DNA from: Polaribacter filamentus
Lineage (GTDB): Bacteria > Bacteroidota > Bacteroidia > Flavobacteriales > Flavobacteriaceae
Assembly (NCBI RefSeq): GCF_002943715.1
Contig: NZ_MQUA01000013.1
Location: forward strand, 985,001 to 1,049,000
Reading direction: 5' to 3'
DNA: 64,000 nt
Below, piece by piece: positions 35,569-43,786 of the stretch (position 1 is the first letter of the stretch; every line of letters starts with the position of its first letter). Under the pieces are notes generated by a model. It searched no databases. It saw only the letters and a program-made list of their open reading frames with translations, and was not told the origin of the DNA. The position numbers were made by a program, and so were the translations under genes.

Positions 35569-36447
35569 TCAGAGTTCAATTCCGTATTTTTTTAAAGTCG
35601 TATTAAACCAACCTTTTCGGTCTTTCCAAACGTCATCTGTTCTTAATTTATCTATCGCAATCTTTTTAAATTTTTCTTTTTTACTTTCCAATAATGTTTC
35701 TATAAATGAGTGCAAATAGAATACTTCATTTTCGGTTTGAAATTTAGCTTTCGGAAAGTCAGTTTTCAAATAGTTTTCCAATTCCTGCGAGTATTCAGAC
35801 GAGTAGTATTTTCTTAAATAATCAAATGCATATGAATTATTCTTATTAAAAGCCAATTCCTCAATTCGTGGTAAATAGCTTTTTTTATGTTTTCTATTCT
35901 CAAAAGTTCTGTCATAAAGTAGCCAATAAACTTCTTTTTCTGAATAGATAATTATGCTATCCAATTTTTCCATTGTCAAGTCAGTAGCAAGTGCCTTTTG
36001 CATTGCTAAATCCTGTTCATAATTATTGCCTTTAATTTTTCGAGACGCTTCTATTCTGATTTTATTCCAATATTCGTGATAAATGATTGATGAAACAGGT
36101 TCGACGTCCATTATACAACCCTCGAAAGTCTCAACCATTTCATTTTTCCGTAATTCAGTTGATAGTAATTCAGGAACGTTTCCTTTTTGAGACTGAATGA
36201 GTTCAATCGAAGCGTAAGTCCGAAGTGTTGGGTTCTTGTGTTTTGATAATTCGATTAGTTCTTTGTCGGATAATTTTTTCTTTAATTTTTGAAATCTTGT
36301 GTATTGTGGACTTACCACACAGCCATATCCGACACAATCAGATTCCACTCTATTAACTTTAACTATAGAGTCAGTCAGTTGTTCTTTTGTTTGCGAAAAA
36401 CAAAGACTAATTGTCAAACTAAATATTATCGTGAGCAGTTTTTTCAT
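35569..36447 (-). CDS. Exported protein of unknown function (cassette gene)
   Basis: This is a 292-residue protein from the ATG at 36447, with a signal peptide (MKKLLTIIFSLTISLCFSQ). The mature part is helical and charged, with HEAT-like spacing in places (LSDKELIELSKHKNPTLRTYASIELIQSQKGNVPELL). I recognise no named domain. It fills one cassette-like unit, starting 10 bp inside boundary E and ending 18 bp from boundary D. The listed upstream extension would lie within site E and is rejected. Confidence 0.75.
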   Translation of the reverse strand: MKKLLTIIFSLTISLCFSQTKEQLTDSIVKVNRVESDCVGYGCVVSPQYTRFQKLKKKLSDKELIELSKHKNPTLRTYASIELIQSQKGNVPELLSTELRKNEMVETFEGCIMDVEPVSSIIYHEYWNKIRIEASRKIKGNNYEQDLAMQKALATDLTMEKLDSIIIYSEKEVYWLLYDRTFENRKHKKSYLPRIEELAFNKNNSYAFDYLRKYYSSEYSQELENYLKTDFPKAKFQTENEVFYLHSFIETLLESKKEKFKKIAIDKLRTDDVWKDRKGWFNTTLKKYGIEL

Positions 36448-36456
36448 ATTGTGGGC

Positions 36457-36582
36457 AACGTTTGGTGTATGGTTAGTTGCGCGATTAAGCAACTAAATTA
36501 GTAAACAAATACGAACCAGAGAAAATTCCGAAGGAATTTTCCAAATAAGTATTGACCAAAGCAATTAATTATACACGGTGTT
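36457..36582 (-). repeat. attC-like cassette boundary site E
   Basis: The 126-bp site runs AACGTTTGGTGTATGG to ATACACGGTGTT. The central hairpin is GAAAATTCC-GAA-GGAATTTTC. It differs from the GAAAGTCC/GGACTTTC hairpin of the other sites on both arms at once, so the pairing is conserved by covariation. Unit D-E has ends GTTGCCCACA and TGTGGGCAAC. Unit E-F starts GTTACCTACC. Confidence 0.85.
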
Positions 36583-37030
36583 ACCTACCGTATTTCCTTT
36601 TCAGTTTTCTCCATTTCCGTTTGTCCATCACAATGATTATCAGTCCATATTTTCCTTGTGAACCATAATATTCACATATTTTGTCAGTCGGTTTATGTAA
36701 GTCTATTTTTTCAATATACTCTAAAGTGATAAATTCCAAAACATTTAGTTTCTCTAAAGGATATTGATTAATAATTATCAAAGGATTTTTTACAGTCATT
36801 AAATCACGAACAATTATTTCTGTATTGACTCCTTCGTGAGATATTTTTACTCCTCTTTCAGAAATCGAATCCTTCTTTTCAGCGTTAAATTCCAAATATT
36901 CATATGCTTGATTTTCCACATAACTTTTAAGCGTTATGGATTTATCGAGTTTGTTCCATTTCGCATTTGATTCTTGTCCGAAAGTTATATTTCCGACTAA
37001 AATTAATATTATGAAAATCAGTTTTCTCAT
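36581..37030 (-). CDS. Small exported TonB-plug-like protein (cassette gene)
   Basis: This 149-residue protein has a signal peptide (MRKLIFIILILVGNITFG). The segment NPLIIINQYPLEKLNVLEFITLEYIEKIDLHKPTDKICEYYGSQGKYGLIIIVMDKRK follows the pattern of TonB-receptor plug domains (NPLIVIDG...I.SIEVLKG..A..YGS.G.NGVIIITTK). No barrel or carboxypeptidase-like domain is attached. The stop codon TAA overlaps the GTT core of site E, and the ATG lies 10 bp from site F. It fills a compact cassette-like unit. Confidence 0.75.
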   Translation of the reverse strand: MRKLIFIILILVGNITFGQESNAKWNKLDKSITLKSYVENQAYEYLEFNAEKKDSISERGVKISHEGVNTEIIVRDLMTVKNPLIIINQYPLEKLNVLEFITLEYIEKIDLHKPTDKICEYYGSQGKYGLIIIVMDKRKWRKLKRKYGR

Positions 37031-37039
37031 ATGGTAGGT

Positions 37040-37159
37040 AACGTTGTTGTATATTAAAAGTAAAGGATTGAAAATCAGTTACCTCGGTTGTTGTGATTGT
37101 TTTTAAATTTGCTTTTTGTTTAGGCAAGCAATTTGACCTTTATTTTTATTATACGGTGT
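37040..37159 (-). repeat. attC-like cassette boundary site F, split by a group II intron
   Basis: The site begins AACGTTGTTGTATATTAAAAG and continues to TTATACGGTGT at 37159. The final T of the GTT core and the unit-specific bases GGCTACAG are at 39015-39023 beyond the intron. Joining them gives ATACGGTGTTGGCTACAG, as in the other sites. The middle is more diverged than in D, G, H and I. Confidence 0.8.
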
Positions 37160-39014
37160 GTGTGCCCAGTATGGGCATCTTTAACTTATCGCAAGATAAG
37201 TTATTCAACTAGAGGGTGCAAGTCCCTTATGCACAGGAGTAACGTCTTGAAGCATTAGTAAGTCGCAAGGGTGGTAACTGCGAAGTTACATCTGAAGAAA
37301 GCGAGACTACAAAACTCGGTACTGACGAACAGAAATCGTATACAGAGGCATATTTACTTGGGTAAGCAAGCACATCATTGTAACGCCCAAAAGAGTAACA
37401 AAAGGGTAAGTATGTAGATACGGCAGGAATTGAGTGAAAGAAGATGCCATTACCTGGGGAGGTCTCTAGAGCCACGAGTTGGCTGTATAGAGAAGTCAGC
37501 AGAAGTCATAGTACTTACAGGAAACGAGGAGGGAAAAACCCTCACGGTCTCACAAGTAAGGAAGGACTGAACATTAAATTACGTTGTAATTCGACTAGGA
37601 GGCATTGCTAGCCTAGTCTTAGCTCAACAGGAGTAAACAAATTATTTAAAACTATGATTGCCCAAGTATTAGAAGCTACGAATCTTTATAAAGCAGCACG
37701 TCAAGTTATGCGCAATAAAGGAGCAAGCGGAATAGACAGTATGTCGCATCAAAAACTCCCTGAATACATTAGGGAAAATAGGTCAGAACTACTGCTATCC
37801 ATTTGTAATAATAGCTATGTACCACAAGCAATTTTAGGAGTAACGATCCCTAAAGGAAATGGTAAAACCCGACTTTTAGGAATACCAACGGTAGTAGACA
37901 GATGGTTACAACAGGGGGTAAACCAACAATTAATGACTAAGTTCGAATACGAATTTGAAACCTTTAGTTACGGATTTCGCCCACAGAAGAACATCCAAAA
38001 GGCAGTACTACAAGCCCAGCGATACATCAATGATGGCTATCAGGATATTGTAGATATTGACTTAAAAGGATTCTTCGATGAAGTAGACCATTGCATCCTA
38101 CTGCAACTTATTTACAACAAAGTACAATGCCGAACCACCTTGCGTTTAATCCGAAAATGGCTTAGAGTTCCCATTTCAATAAATGGAAAACTTTATAAAC
38201 GCCGAAAAGGAATTCCACAAGGCAGTCCAATAAGTCCATTACTATCTAATATTATATTAGACGTTCTGGATAAAGAAATGCAAAAACAAGGGGTACGATA
38301 TGTGCGTTATGCAGACGATTTTAGTATGTATGCTAAAAGCAAAAGCGAGGCAAAACGAATAGGAAATAGCATGTATTTGTTTCTTAGAGACAAATTAAAG
38401 CTCCCTATAAATGGTGCTAAAAGTGGTATACGCAGACCTGTAAATTTTAAATTGCTAGGACACGGTTTTGTGCCAATCTATAAGAAAGGCATAAAAGGGC
38501 AGTATCAACTAGTTGTAAAACAGGAAAGTTGGGAAAAGTTTAAGCGCAATCTTAAAAGTTTAACCAAGAAAACCAAACCAATGTCTTTACTAGAAAGACT
38601 CGAGCGACTAAATCAAGTTTGCAGGGGCTGGATGAATAATTACCGATTAACAAACATTTATGCTAAACTTAAAAAGTTGGATGAATGGTTGCGAAATAGG
38701 TTACGATATTGCATTTGGCATGATTGGAAAAAACTAGAAAGAAAACGTAAAAGCCTAATTCGATTAGGAATAGAAAACGGACAAGCGTATGCTTGGAGTA
38801 GAACAAGAATGGGAGGCTGGGCAGTAGCCCAAAGCCCTATACTTAAAACTACAATTACCCTTTCTATACTTAAAAGAAAAGGTTACAAACCCATGGTAGA
38901 TTACATAAATAAGAAGCAAACTTCAATTTGGTGAACCGCCGTATACGAGACCCGTACGTACGGTGGTGTGAGAGGCGCACTGGCTACTTTTTGGTAGTCA
39001 GCCGTCTACTCGAT
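37160..39014 (+). mobile_element. Group II intron inserted in the core of an attC-like site
   Basis: The 5' end GTGTGCCCAGTATGGGCATC fits the bacterial group II start (GUGYG). GAGGGTGCAAGTCCCTTATG near 37211-37230 is a typical domain I feature. Domain V is recognisable at about 38932-38975 (CCGTATACGAGACCCG...GTACGGTGGTG), followed by domain VI and a 3' end CTACTCGAT at 39006-39014. Removal restores the GTT core of site F exactly. It encodes its own reverse transcriptase and lies on the strand opposite to the cassette genes, as known group IIC-attC introns do. The class assignment is inferred. Confidence 0.88.
37654..38934 (+). CDS. ltrA: Group II intron reverse transcriptase/maturase
   Basis: This 426-residue protein has fingers-palm motifs typical of intron RTs: VTIPKGNGKTRLLGIPTVVDRWLQQ at 63-87, DIVDIDLKGFFDEVDH near 131-146, KGIPQGSPISPLLSNI at 186-200 and the catalytic YADD at 219-222. 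A maturase/thumb region follows, ending GGWAVAQSPILKTTITLSILKRKGY. No C-terminal HNH endonuclease domain is visible, in keeping with introns that use single-stranded or hairpin targets. It is encoded within domain IV of the intron. Confidence 0.93.
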   Translation: MIAQVLEATNLYKAARQVMRNKGASGIDSMSHQKLPEYIRENRSELLLSICNNSYVPQAILGVTIPKGNGKTRLLGIPTVVDRWLQQGVNQQLMTKFEYEFETFSYGFRPQKNIQKAVLQAQRYINDGYQDIVDIDLKGFFDEVDHCILLQLIYNKVQCRTTLRLIRKWLRVPISINGKLYKRRKGIPQGSPISPLLSNIILDVLDKEMQKQGVRYVRYADDFSMYAKSKSEAKRIGNSMYLFLRDKLKLPINGAKSGIRRPVNFKLLGHGFVPIYKKGIKGQYQLVVKQESWEKFKRNLKSLTKKTKPMSLLERLERLNQVCRGWMNNYRLTNIYAKLKKLDEWLRNRLRYCIWHDWKKLERKRKSLIRLGIENGQAYAWSRTRMGGWAVAQSPILKTTITLSILKRKGYKPMVDYINKKQTSIW

Positions 39015-39079
39015 TGGCTACAGTTATTTTTTCCTTTGTTTTCCGATGTGAATATAATTCTTTTTTCTATATTAGTTTA

Positions 39080-40037
39080 TTGAGTTAGTCATTTAATTTC
39101 CGTATATTATAACCTTTAAAACAAGAGATATGGAACAATTTGAAGGTCAAGATATACTAAACTTTATAAAAGAATTACCAAATGATGCTGCGTGTAAAGC
39201 GTATTTAGCCAAAATAAAATGGCAAGATGGATTTACTTGTATGAAATGTGGTCATACCAAAGGCTGTGAAAAAGTAGATTATAGATACCATTGTTATAAC
39301 TGTCAACACGTAGAAAGCGCCACTGCAAACACCTTATTTCATAAAGTTAAATTTGGATTGCAAAAAGCCTTTTGTGTGGTTTTTGAAATGAGTACAAGTA
39401 GTAAAAGTATTTCAAGTATTCAAATGGGAAAACGTTTTAGCATTCGCCAAGGAACAGCGTGGTATTTCATGCAAAAAGTGCGTAAAGCAATGAAAAGCAG
39501 TCAAAAATATCCTTTAGAGAAATTAATCCATGTTGATGAATTTACTGTTGGAGGGAAAGAAGAAGGCAAACAAGGAAGAAGTTATGATACGAAAAAGAAA
39601 AAGGCTGTTATCGCAGTAGAATTAACAGATGGCAATAAAGTTAAAAGAGTTTATATCAGATCCATCAAAGACTATTCTGCAAAATCATTAACCCCGATAT
39701 TTGAAGAGCATATAAGTACATCTGCTAAAATAGTAACTGATAAATGGAGAGGTTACCAACCTTTAAAAGAGATGTATGACATTGACCAAATATATAGTAA
39801 TAATGGTGCTAATTTCAAACAATTACACATTGTGATTATGCAAGTTAAGTCATGGTTGAGAGCAATACCAACCCATGTAAGTAAATGGCATATTCAAGCA
39901 TACTTTGATGAGTTTTGTTTTAGAATTAATCGATCTCAATTTAAAACCAGCATATTTCATAAAACGATTAATAGAATGGTAGAAAGTAAACCAATATATC
40001 AAAATCAAATAAAACAGACGCTAAGCGTATAACTCAA
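39080..40037 (+). mobile_element. Complete IS1595-family element with 8-bp target duplication
   Basis: The element is 958 bp. The left end TTGAGTTAGTCATTTA and the right end (read inward) TTGAGTTATACGCTTA are terminal repeats. TTAGTTTA occurs at 39072-39079 and 40038-40045, the 8-bp duplication expected for this family. The 3' end of a second copy is at 12463-12566 in reverse orientation. Confidence 0.92.
39130..40032 (+). CDS. IS1595-family transposase
   Basis: This 300-residue protein has an N-terminal zinc-ribbon (CMKCGHTKGCEKVDYRYHCYNC, residues about 37-58), as usual for the ISXO2/IS1595 group. The catalytic domain shows Asp in LIHVDEFTVGG (near 136) and Asp in IVTDKWRGYQ (near 201). 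The intact ends and target duplication suggest a recent insertion. Confidence 0.9.
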   Translation: MEQFEGQDILNFIKELPNDAACKAYLAKIKWQDGFTCMKCGHTKGCEKVDYRYHCYNCQHVESATANTLFHKVKFGLQKAFCVVFEMSTSSKSISSIQMGKRFSIRQGTAWYFMQKVRKAMKSSQKYPLEKLIHVDEFTVGGKEEGKQGRSYDTKKKKAVIAVELTDGNKVKRVYIRSIKDYSAKSLTPIFEEHISTSAKIVTDKWRGYQPLKEMYDIDQIYSNNGANFKQLHIVIMQVKSWLRAIPTHVSKWHIQAYFDEFCFRINRSQFKTSIFHKTINRMVESKPIYQNQIKQTLSV

Positions 40038-40046
40038 TTAGTTTAT

Positions 40047-40487
40047 ATGAAAAATAAAGAAATAACTTACCTGGATGATATTCTAAAATCTCTTAAAAAA
40101 TCACAAAACTATTGCCTTAATTTTAATCAGTTACACCAAGAGGTTTCTGGCTATAAGTTTCAGAAAGATTATTATGAATTTCTCACTAATCTTAAAAAAT
40201 CAATATTTGTGACAAACTATAATTTAGATAACGAAAACTCTTTGAAAATTGCTTGTCAATACTTAAAAGAACAAAACTTAATCTTAATGCAAGATAATCA
40301 AATTAGGATTTCTTTTGAAGGTATTATTTTCCTCTCTAAAGGAGGTTACAAATCCGAATTAGAAAACTATAAAAAGGCTTTACACCATTCACTTTGGGCT
40401 TATCGAATATCTTGGCTTTCAATAGTTCTGTCTCTTTTATTATTTTGTTTTTCCGTTTATAAAACTCTCTATCCGAACTGTAATTAA
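40047..40487 (+). CDS. Unknown protein with helical N-terminus and C-terminal membrane anchor
   Basis: This 146-residue protein has an N-terminal part that looks like a winged-helix fold (YLDDILKSLKKSQNYCLNFNQLHQEV...LKIACQYLKEQNLILMQDNQIRISFEGIIFL). A single membrane helix lies near residues 120-140. I do not recognise the family. The ATG lies immediately after the IS1595 target duplication, so its promoter may have been altered. Its 3' end overlaps the convergent gene at 40336. Confidence 0.55.
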   Translation: MKNKEITYLDDILKSLKKSQNYCLNFNQLHQEVSGYKFQKDYYEFLTNLKKSIFVTNYNLDNENSLKIACQYLKEQNLILMQDNQIRISFEGIIFLSKGGYKSELENYKKALHHSLWAYRISWLSIVLSLLLFCFSVYKTLYPNCN

Positions 40488-40584
40488 TTTGTTTGTAATA
40501 CCAATATTCAAACTGTACTAATTTTATTGTGCTTACTAAAAGTATTATAATTGGGATTAGTATTATTAGTATTTTCATATTCAT
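40336..40584 (-). CDS. Small single-pass membrane protein
   Basis: This 82-residue protein has an N-terminal membrane helix (MNMKILIILIPIIILLVSTIKLV) and a charged tail (REFYKRKNKIIKETELLKAKIF). It starts 3 bp after the stop of the SHOCT-domain gene upstream on the same strand, as in an operon. Its last 150 bp overlap the end of the plus-strand gene at 40047, so one of the two frames may be partly spurious. The N-terminal part is outside the overlap. Confidence 0.5.
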   Translation of the reverse strand: MNMKILIILIPIIILLVSTIKLVQFEYWYYKQINYSSDREFYKRKNKIIKETELLKAKIFDKPKVNGVKPFYSFLIRICNLL

Positions 40585-40586
40585 AT

Positions 40587-41126
40587 TTATTTTAACAAAC
40601 CTACTGCCTCTAAAATTCCACCTACAATAAATATTACAACTATTAATAATATAAACATTCCAATGTAAACTTCATAAGAGTTATTATCTTCTTCAAATTC
40701 CGCCTTACTGTTTTTTAGTAATTTTATTTTTTGTTTAAATTCTTTATCTGTTAATATTCCTGATTCATTCAGTTTCTTTAGAGATTTATATTCTTTTGTG
40801 TTTATTAAAATTTCTTTATTATTTTTTCGTTTTATTGCTTTTGATTTTTCCTTAAATTCCTCTTTTGACAATATACCTTTATCTTTGAAATTTTGAAGTT
40901 CGGCAATTTGCTTTTCGTTTTGGTCTATTCTAAAACCTACAGTTGCATTATTATAACTATTCCAAATACCAACTGTAATTGCTAAAATCCATTGAGCAGG
41001 TGGAAAAATAAATAATATTCCTAAAATTACTTTCTGAACTTTTGTAAAGTAATTTGATTGTAAAATATAAATTGTTGATGTTACAGTCAACCCAACAAGA
41101 ATTCCAATGCCAATTTGATTATTCAT
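40587..41126 (-). CDS. Membrane protein with two SHOCT-like segments
   Basis: This 179-residue protein has membrane helices near residues 5-22, 30-55 and 150-175. Two short SHOCT-like modules lie between them: ELQNFKDKGILSKEEFKEKSKAI (about 80-102) and SLKKLNESGILTDKEFKQKIKLL (about 113-135), each with the typical L-x-x-L-x-x-x-G-I-L-T-x-x-E-F pattern. SHOCT segments are short C-terminal or linker motifs of unknown role. It is co-oriented with the small membrane protein gene downstream. Confidence 0.7.
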   Translation of the reverse strand: MNNQIGIGILVGLTVTSTIYILQSNYFTKVQKVILGILFIFPPAQWILAITVGIWNSYNNATVGFRIDQNEKQIAELQNFKDKGILSKEEFKEKSKAIKRKNNKEILINTKEYKSLKKLNESGILTDKEFKQKIKLLKNSKAEFEEDNNSYEVYIGMFILLIVVIFIVGGILEAVGLLK

Positions 41127-41182
41127 TTTATTTTTTCTTTGTTTCTATTTTCATTTTACTAATTTAGCTAAAAATTCAAACT

Positions 41183-41539
41183 ATGTCTGAAATATTTAAT
41201 GCCAAAGAAGAAATCTCTTTATTCTGTAAAACTCGTAGAGATTATCAAAAATTCAGAGCTATAGGTGATATTTATTACAGTGAAAAATATGATTTTCTAT
41301 TTTCTTTTAGTTTTATAAAAGATACTCCTATTTCATTAAGTAATGCAAATTATTCCTATACTTTAATTCAAAATAGCAATCAGTTTAAGGAACTTATAGA
41401 AGAACTTTCACCATATTCAAGAAACACTGAATTAGATATATTCAAATGTTTTTCAAAAGTAGTCCTTCCTGCTTATGTTAAATTAATCACTAGAACTCTT
41501 GTAAATGATAGTACTACTAGTCAAATAAAATACTCTTAG
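41183..41539 (+). CDS. Unknown 118-residue protein
   Basis: The frame MSEIFNAKEEISLFCKTRRDYQKFRAIGDIYYSEKYDFLFSFSF has plausible coding character with no signal peptide or membrane helix and no domain I recognise. It overlaps the convergent gene at 41517 by 23 bp. It is inside the multi-gene cassette-like unit F-G. Confidence 0.45.
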   Translation: MSEIFNAKEEISLFCKTRRDYQKFRAIGDIYYSEKYDFLFSFSFIKDTPISLSNANYSYTLIQNSNQFKELIEELSPYSRNTELDIFKCFSKVVLPAYVKLITRTLVNDSTTSQIKYS

Positions 41540-41729
41540 CAAATTTATGAGTTATATACTTGTCTAACATAAGATATTTTTCGTCATAGTGTAATTTCGG
41601 ATGACCACTAATTTTTTCAATGAGCATTTTTTTAAAGTGCTTAATTGAAAACTCTTTTTCCATATTTTCTATACTTTTTTCTAAATACTTTTCAAGTTTA
41701 GAATCCACTTCTATATCCTTATATTCCAT
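41517..41729 (-). CDS. Unknown 70-residue charged protein
   Basis: The frame reads MEYKDIEVDSKLEKYLEKSIENMEKEFSIKHFKKMLIEKISGHPKLHYDEKYLMLDKYITHKFAKSILFD, acidic and lysine-rich with helical periodicity. Its start is 59 bp from site G, as expected for a minus-strand cassette gene. No family was recognised. Confidence 0.5.
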   Translation of the reverse strand: MEYKDIEVDSKLEKYLEKSIENMEKEFSIKHFKKMLIEKISGHPKLHYDEKYLMLDKYITHKFAKSILFD

Positions 41730-41788
41730 TTTGTCGTTTTAATTCAAACAACTTTCTATACTTCTCTGTTGGTTTTTTAATTGTTGCC

Positions 41789-41914
41789 AACGTTGTTGTA
41801 TATGGTTTGTTGCGTTTTTCAAGCAACTAATTTAGTAAATAATTACCAACCAAGAAAGTCCGCGAGGACTTTCGCAAGTAAGCAAAAAGCTAGCAATAAA
41901 TTATATACGGTGTT
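41789..41914 (-). repeat. attC-like cassette boundary site G
   Basis: The 126-bp site runs AACGTTGTTGTATATGG to ATATACGGTGTT, with the central hairpin GAAAGTCC-GCGA-GGACTTTC. It is nearly identical to sites D, H and I. The next unit starts GTTGGCAAA and ends TTTGCCAAC at site H. Confidence 0.88.
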
Positions 41915-41923
41915 GGCAAATCG

Positions 41924-43009
41924 TTATTTTTCAGATGCTGATTGTTTTATTAATTCCATACATTCCATATAAGTTTTCTCAAACGGAATTCCATTTTCAG
42001 GTTTATATTCACTTAACTTGATGTAAATATCTTTTCTTACATCTTTACATTTATTTAGATAAAAACTGTGTCCATCATCTTTTCCGAATTGTCTATAGGA
42101 CAATAATTCTTGTAAAGGGTAAACAATTAGATGGTCAATTTCATCTTTTATTTGCGTATCGTTACAATTTTTACATAGCGATTTGTATTGATTTAATTCG
42201 CCAATATATTTGTCTAATAATTTGTCTGTAAAAAGATGTGAGGTTTCGTGATATAAAGTTCCTCGTCTGTTATTATCTAATTCCAGAATTTCGTTTGTAG
42301 TTGTTATACTATCTTTCTTTTCGCAGATGTTTCCTAACAATGTTGCTCTTTTTTTTGGATTGTAGTTATCATAAAAAGAAATGGCTTTATTATTAGAAGA
42401 ATTGGTTAGTTCAACAAAAACCTCCATTTCTAAACCTTGTTCTTTCGATTGAAAAAAGTTTAAAACATAATCAAAAAGTTTTTCATCATTAACCTGCTTT
42501 TCGATTTTTTCGATAGCATTTCCGTAATATTTTTTGTTTTCACTAAAGAAAGTTTTAAAATTAGATATTTTATAAAAGTCAACCAAAAGTGGTTTTAATG
42601 AGTCTATTTCGCCTTTTGTAATTCCAAAACTTGAAAGTTCTTTTGAATAAATATTTTCAAATTCAAACGATTCACAATTTTCGTACATTAAACCTATTGT
42701 TGCAAAATCGAAATGTATGTTTGGTAATTCGTCAATGTATTTAATAAGTTGATGATTTTTAAATTCCTTAAAGTGATTATTTACACGTTTTGAATAGTCC
42801 GTATCGCAAGGAAGCATTTTTGGGTCAATATAGTCTTGAACTGCCAAATTAAAAGCAATTCTTAAAACTTCTATTCGGTCATCAACTTTGAATATGACTT
42901 TATTTGGTTCTCTTTTTTCAGAAATTGTATTCTCCTTTCGGTTATTTTCTTTACAAGCAAAAAGTGTGATTATAAAAAGTAGGCTGATTAATAATGATGT
43001 TTTCTTTAT
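41924..43009 (-). CDS. HExxH lipoprotein, probably starting at ATA (cassette gene)
   Basis: The frame is open upstream of the first usual start codon (TTG at 42847) through a perfect lipoprotein signal: (M)KKTSLLISLLFIITLFACKEN, with the codon at the expected start being ATA at 43009-43007. No ATG, GTG or TTG precedes the lipobox. The full product would be 361 residues. The body includes RRGTLYHETSHLFTD, an HExxH zinc-peptidase motif near residue 270 of the long form. Either AUA initiates or the ATG has mutated. The stop lies 9 bp from site G and the start 61 bp from site H. Confidence 0.72.
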   Translation of the reverse strand: MKKTSLLISLLFIITLFACKENNRKENTISEKREPNKVIFKVDDRIEVLRIAFNLAVQDYIDPKMLPCDTDYSKRVNNHFKEFKNHQLIKYIDELPNIHFDFATIGLMYENCESFEFENIYSKELSSFGITKGEIDSLKPLLVDFYKISNFKTFFSENKKYYGNAIEKIEKQVNDEKLFDYVLNFFQSKEQGLEMEVFVELTNSSNNKAISFYDNYNPKKRATLLGNICEKKDSITTTNEILELDNNRRGTLYHETSHLFTDKLLDKYIGELNQYKSLCKNCNDTQIKDEIDHLIVYPLQELLSYRQFGKDDGHSFYLNKCKDVRKDIYIKLSEYKPENGIPFEKTYMECMELIKQSASEK

Positions 43010-43070
43010 TGTTTTTTGTTACAAAGACTAGTCTTTTTCTTGTTTGTTACAGTTTTTTTTAATGTTTGCC

Positions 43071-43195
43071 AACGTTGTTGTATATGGTTTGTTGCGTGTT
43101 TCAAGCAACTAATTTAGTAAATAATTACCGACCAAGAAAGTCCGCGAGGACATTCGCAAGTAGGCTAGAACTAGCAATAAATTATATACGGTGTT
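43071..43195 (-). repeat. attC-like cassette boundary site H
   Basis: The 125-bp site is nearly identical to D, G and I. The central hairpin has one mismatch (GAAAGTCC-GCGA-GGACATTC). The next unit starts GTTGCCATT and ends AATGGCAAC at site I, a perfect 9-bp pair. Confidence 0.88.
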
Positions 43196-43294
43196 GCCAT
43201 TTCGTTGTTTTTTCAGAATTCAAATTATCCGTCAAATTTATTTTACAATTTCAAGTATTTGATTAAATTCTTGTATTCTCAGTAAATATCGATG

Positions 43295-43402
43295 TTAATT
43301 TGAAGTAAATGGAGAAAAAGTTCCTTTAAAAAAATAGTAGCATATTTCCATTAAAAAAAGCCCAACAATTATTATTAAAATCATTTTACTATACTTTTTC
43401 AT
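43295..43402 (-). CDS. Possible 35-residue single-pass membrane peptide
   Basis: The frame reads MKKYSKMILIIIVGLFLMEICYYFFKGTFSPFTSN, one membrane helix with a positively charged N-terminus. It is in the same cassette-like unit and orientation as the 62-residue membrane protein upstream (43555-43743). It is too short for confidence, but composition and orientation fit. Confidence 0.4.
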   Translation of the reverse strand: MKKYSKMILIIIVGLFLMEICYYFFKGTFSPFTSN

Positions 43403-43554
43403 TTTATGTTTTTTTTTCGATTTGTTTTACTTGAGTAAATTCATTCAGAGTTTATTTCGTAATATTTTTCAATTCTGCTTGAGTAAGCAAATTCAGAATG
43501 AGATTAAAATTTTAATGAGTTTTGAACTCATGATATAATTCAGTTTTGCTTTAC

Positions 43555-43743
43555 TCAATTCAGTTTTTTGTTATTTTCCTTTTTATTGTTGAAAATTGAA
43601 ATTAATGTTGCTATAATAACAATAGAAGATAAAATCAGCGACCAAAATGGTTTTGATTCCGATATATTCGAAAAATCTATATTTAGAATACTTAAAATAC
43701 TTGCGATTATTATAATTATTGATAAAAAATTTCTTTTATTCAT
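43555..43743 (-). CDS. Small two-helix membrane protein (cassette gene)
   Basis: This is a 62-residue protein from the ATG at 43743 (MNKRNFLSIIIIIASILSILNIDFSNISESKPFWSLILSSIVIIATLISIFNNKKENNKKLN). It has two hydrophobic helices and a lysine/asparagine-rich tail. An upstream in-frame start would lie inside site I and is rejected. Its function is unknown; small membrane proteins of this type can be toxins, immunity proteins or regulators. Confidence 0.55.
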   Translation of the reverse strand: MNKRNFLSIIIIIASILSILNIDFSNISESKPFWSLILSSIVIIATLISIFNNKKENNKKLN

Positions 43744-43786
43744 ATGTTTTTGTTTTCGATTTGGGTTCGTTCCGCCAATGAATGGC

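Larger units (their letters stand above)
39015..41789. other. Multi-gene cassette-like unit F-G, invaded by IS1595
   Basis: After the intron, the unit starts with the bases (GT)TGGCTACAGTTA and ends TAATTGTTGCCAAC at site G. Twelve of 14 bases are complementary. It holds an IS1595 element and five small genes on both strands, so it is larger and less orderly than its neighbours. The IS and possibly other sequence were added after the unit formed. Confidence 0.6.

Noticed and set aside
35417..35719. Open frames reading MVCCVFQATNLVNNY... at 35417, 41781, 43066 and 43782 on the plus strand
   Set aside because: They are the same translation of the attC-like sites D, G, H and I, not genes. The recurrence comes from the repeated DNA.
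37227..37475. Minus-strand frame of 82 codons
   Set aside because: It lies inside the structured RNA part of the group II intron; conserved intron features explain the sequence.
43026..43036. AAAGACTAGTCTTT palindrome near the start of the HExxH lipoprotein gene
   Set aside because: It is short and AT-rich, occurs once, and is unlike the TetR palindrome; not enough to call an operator.
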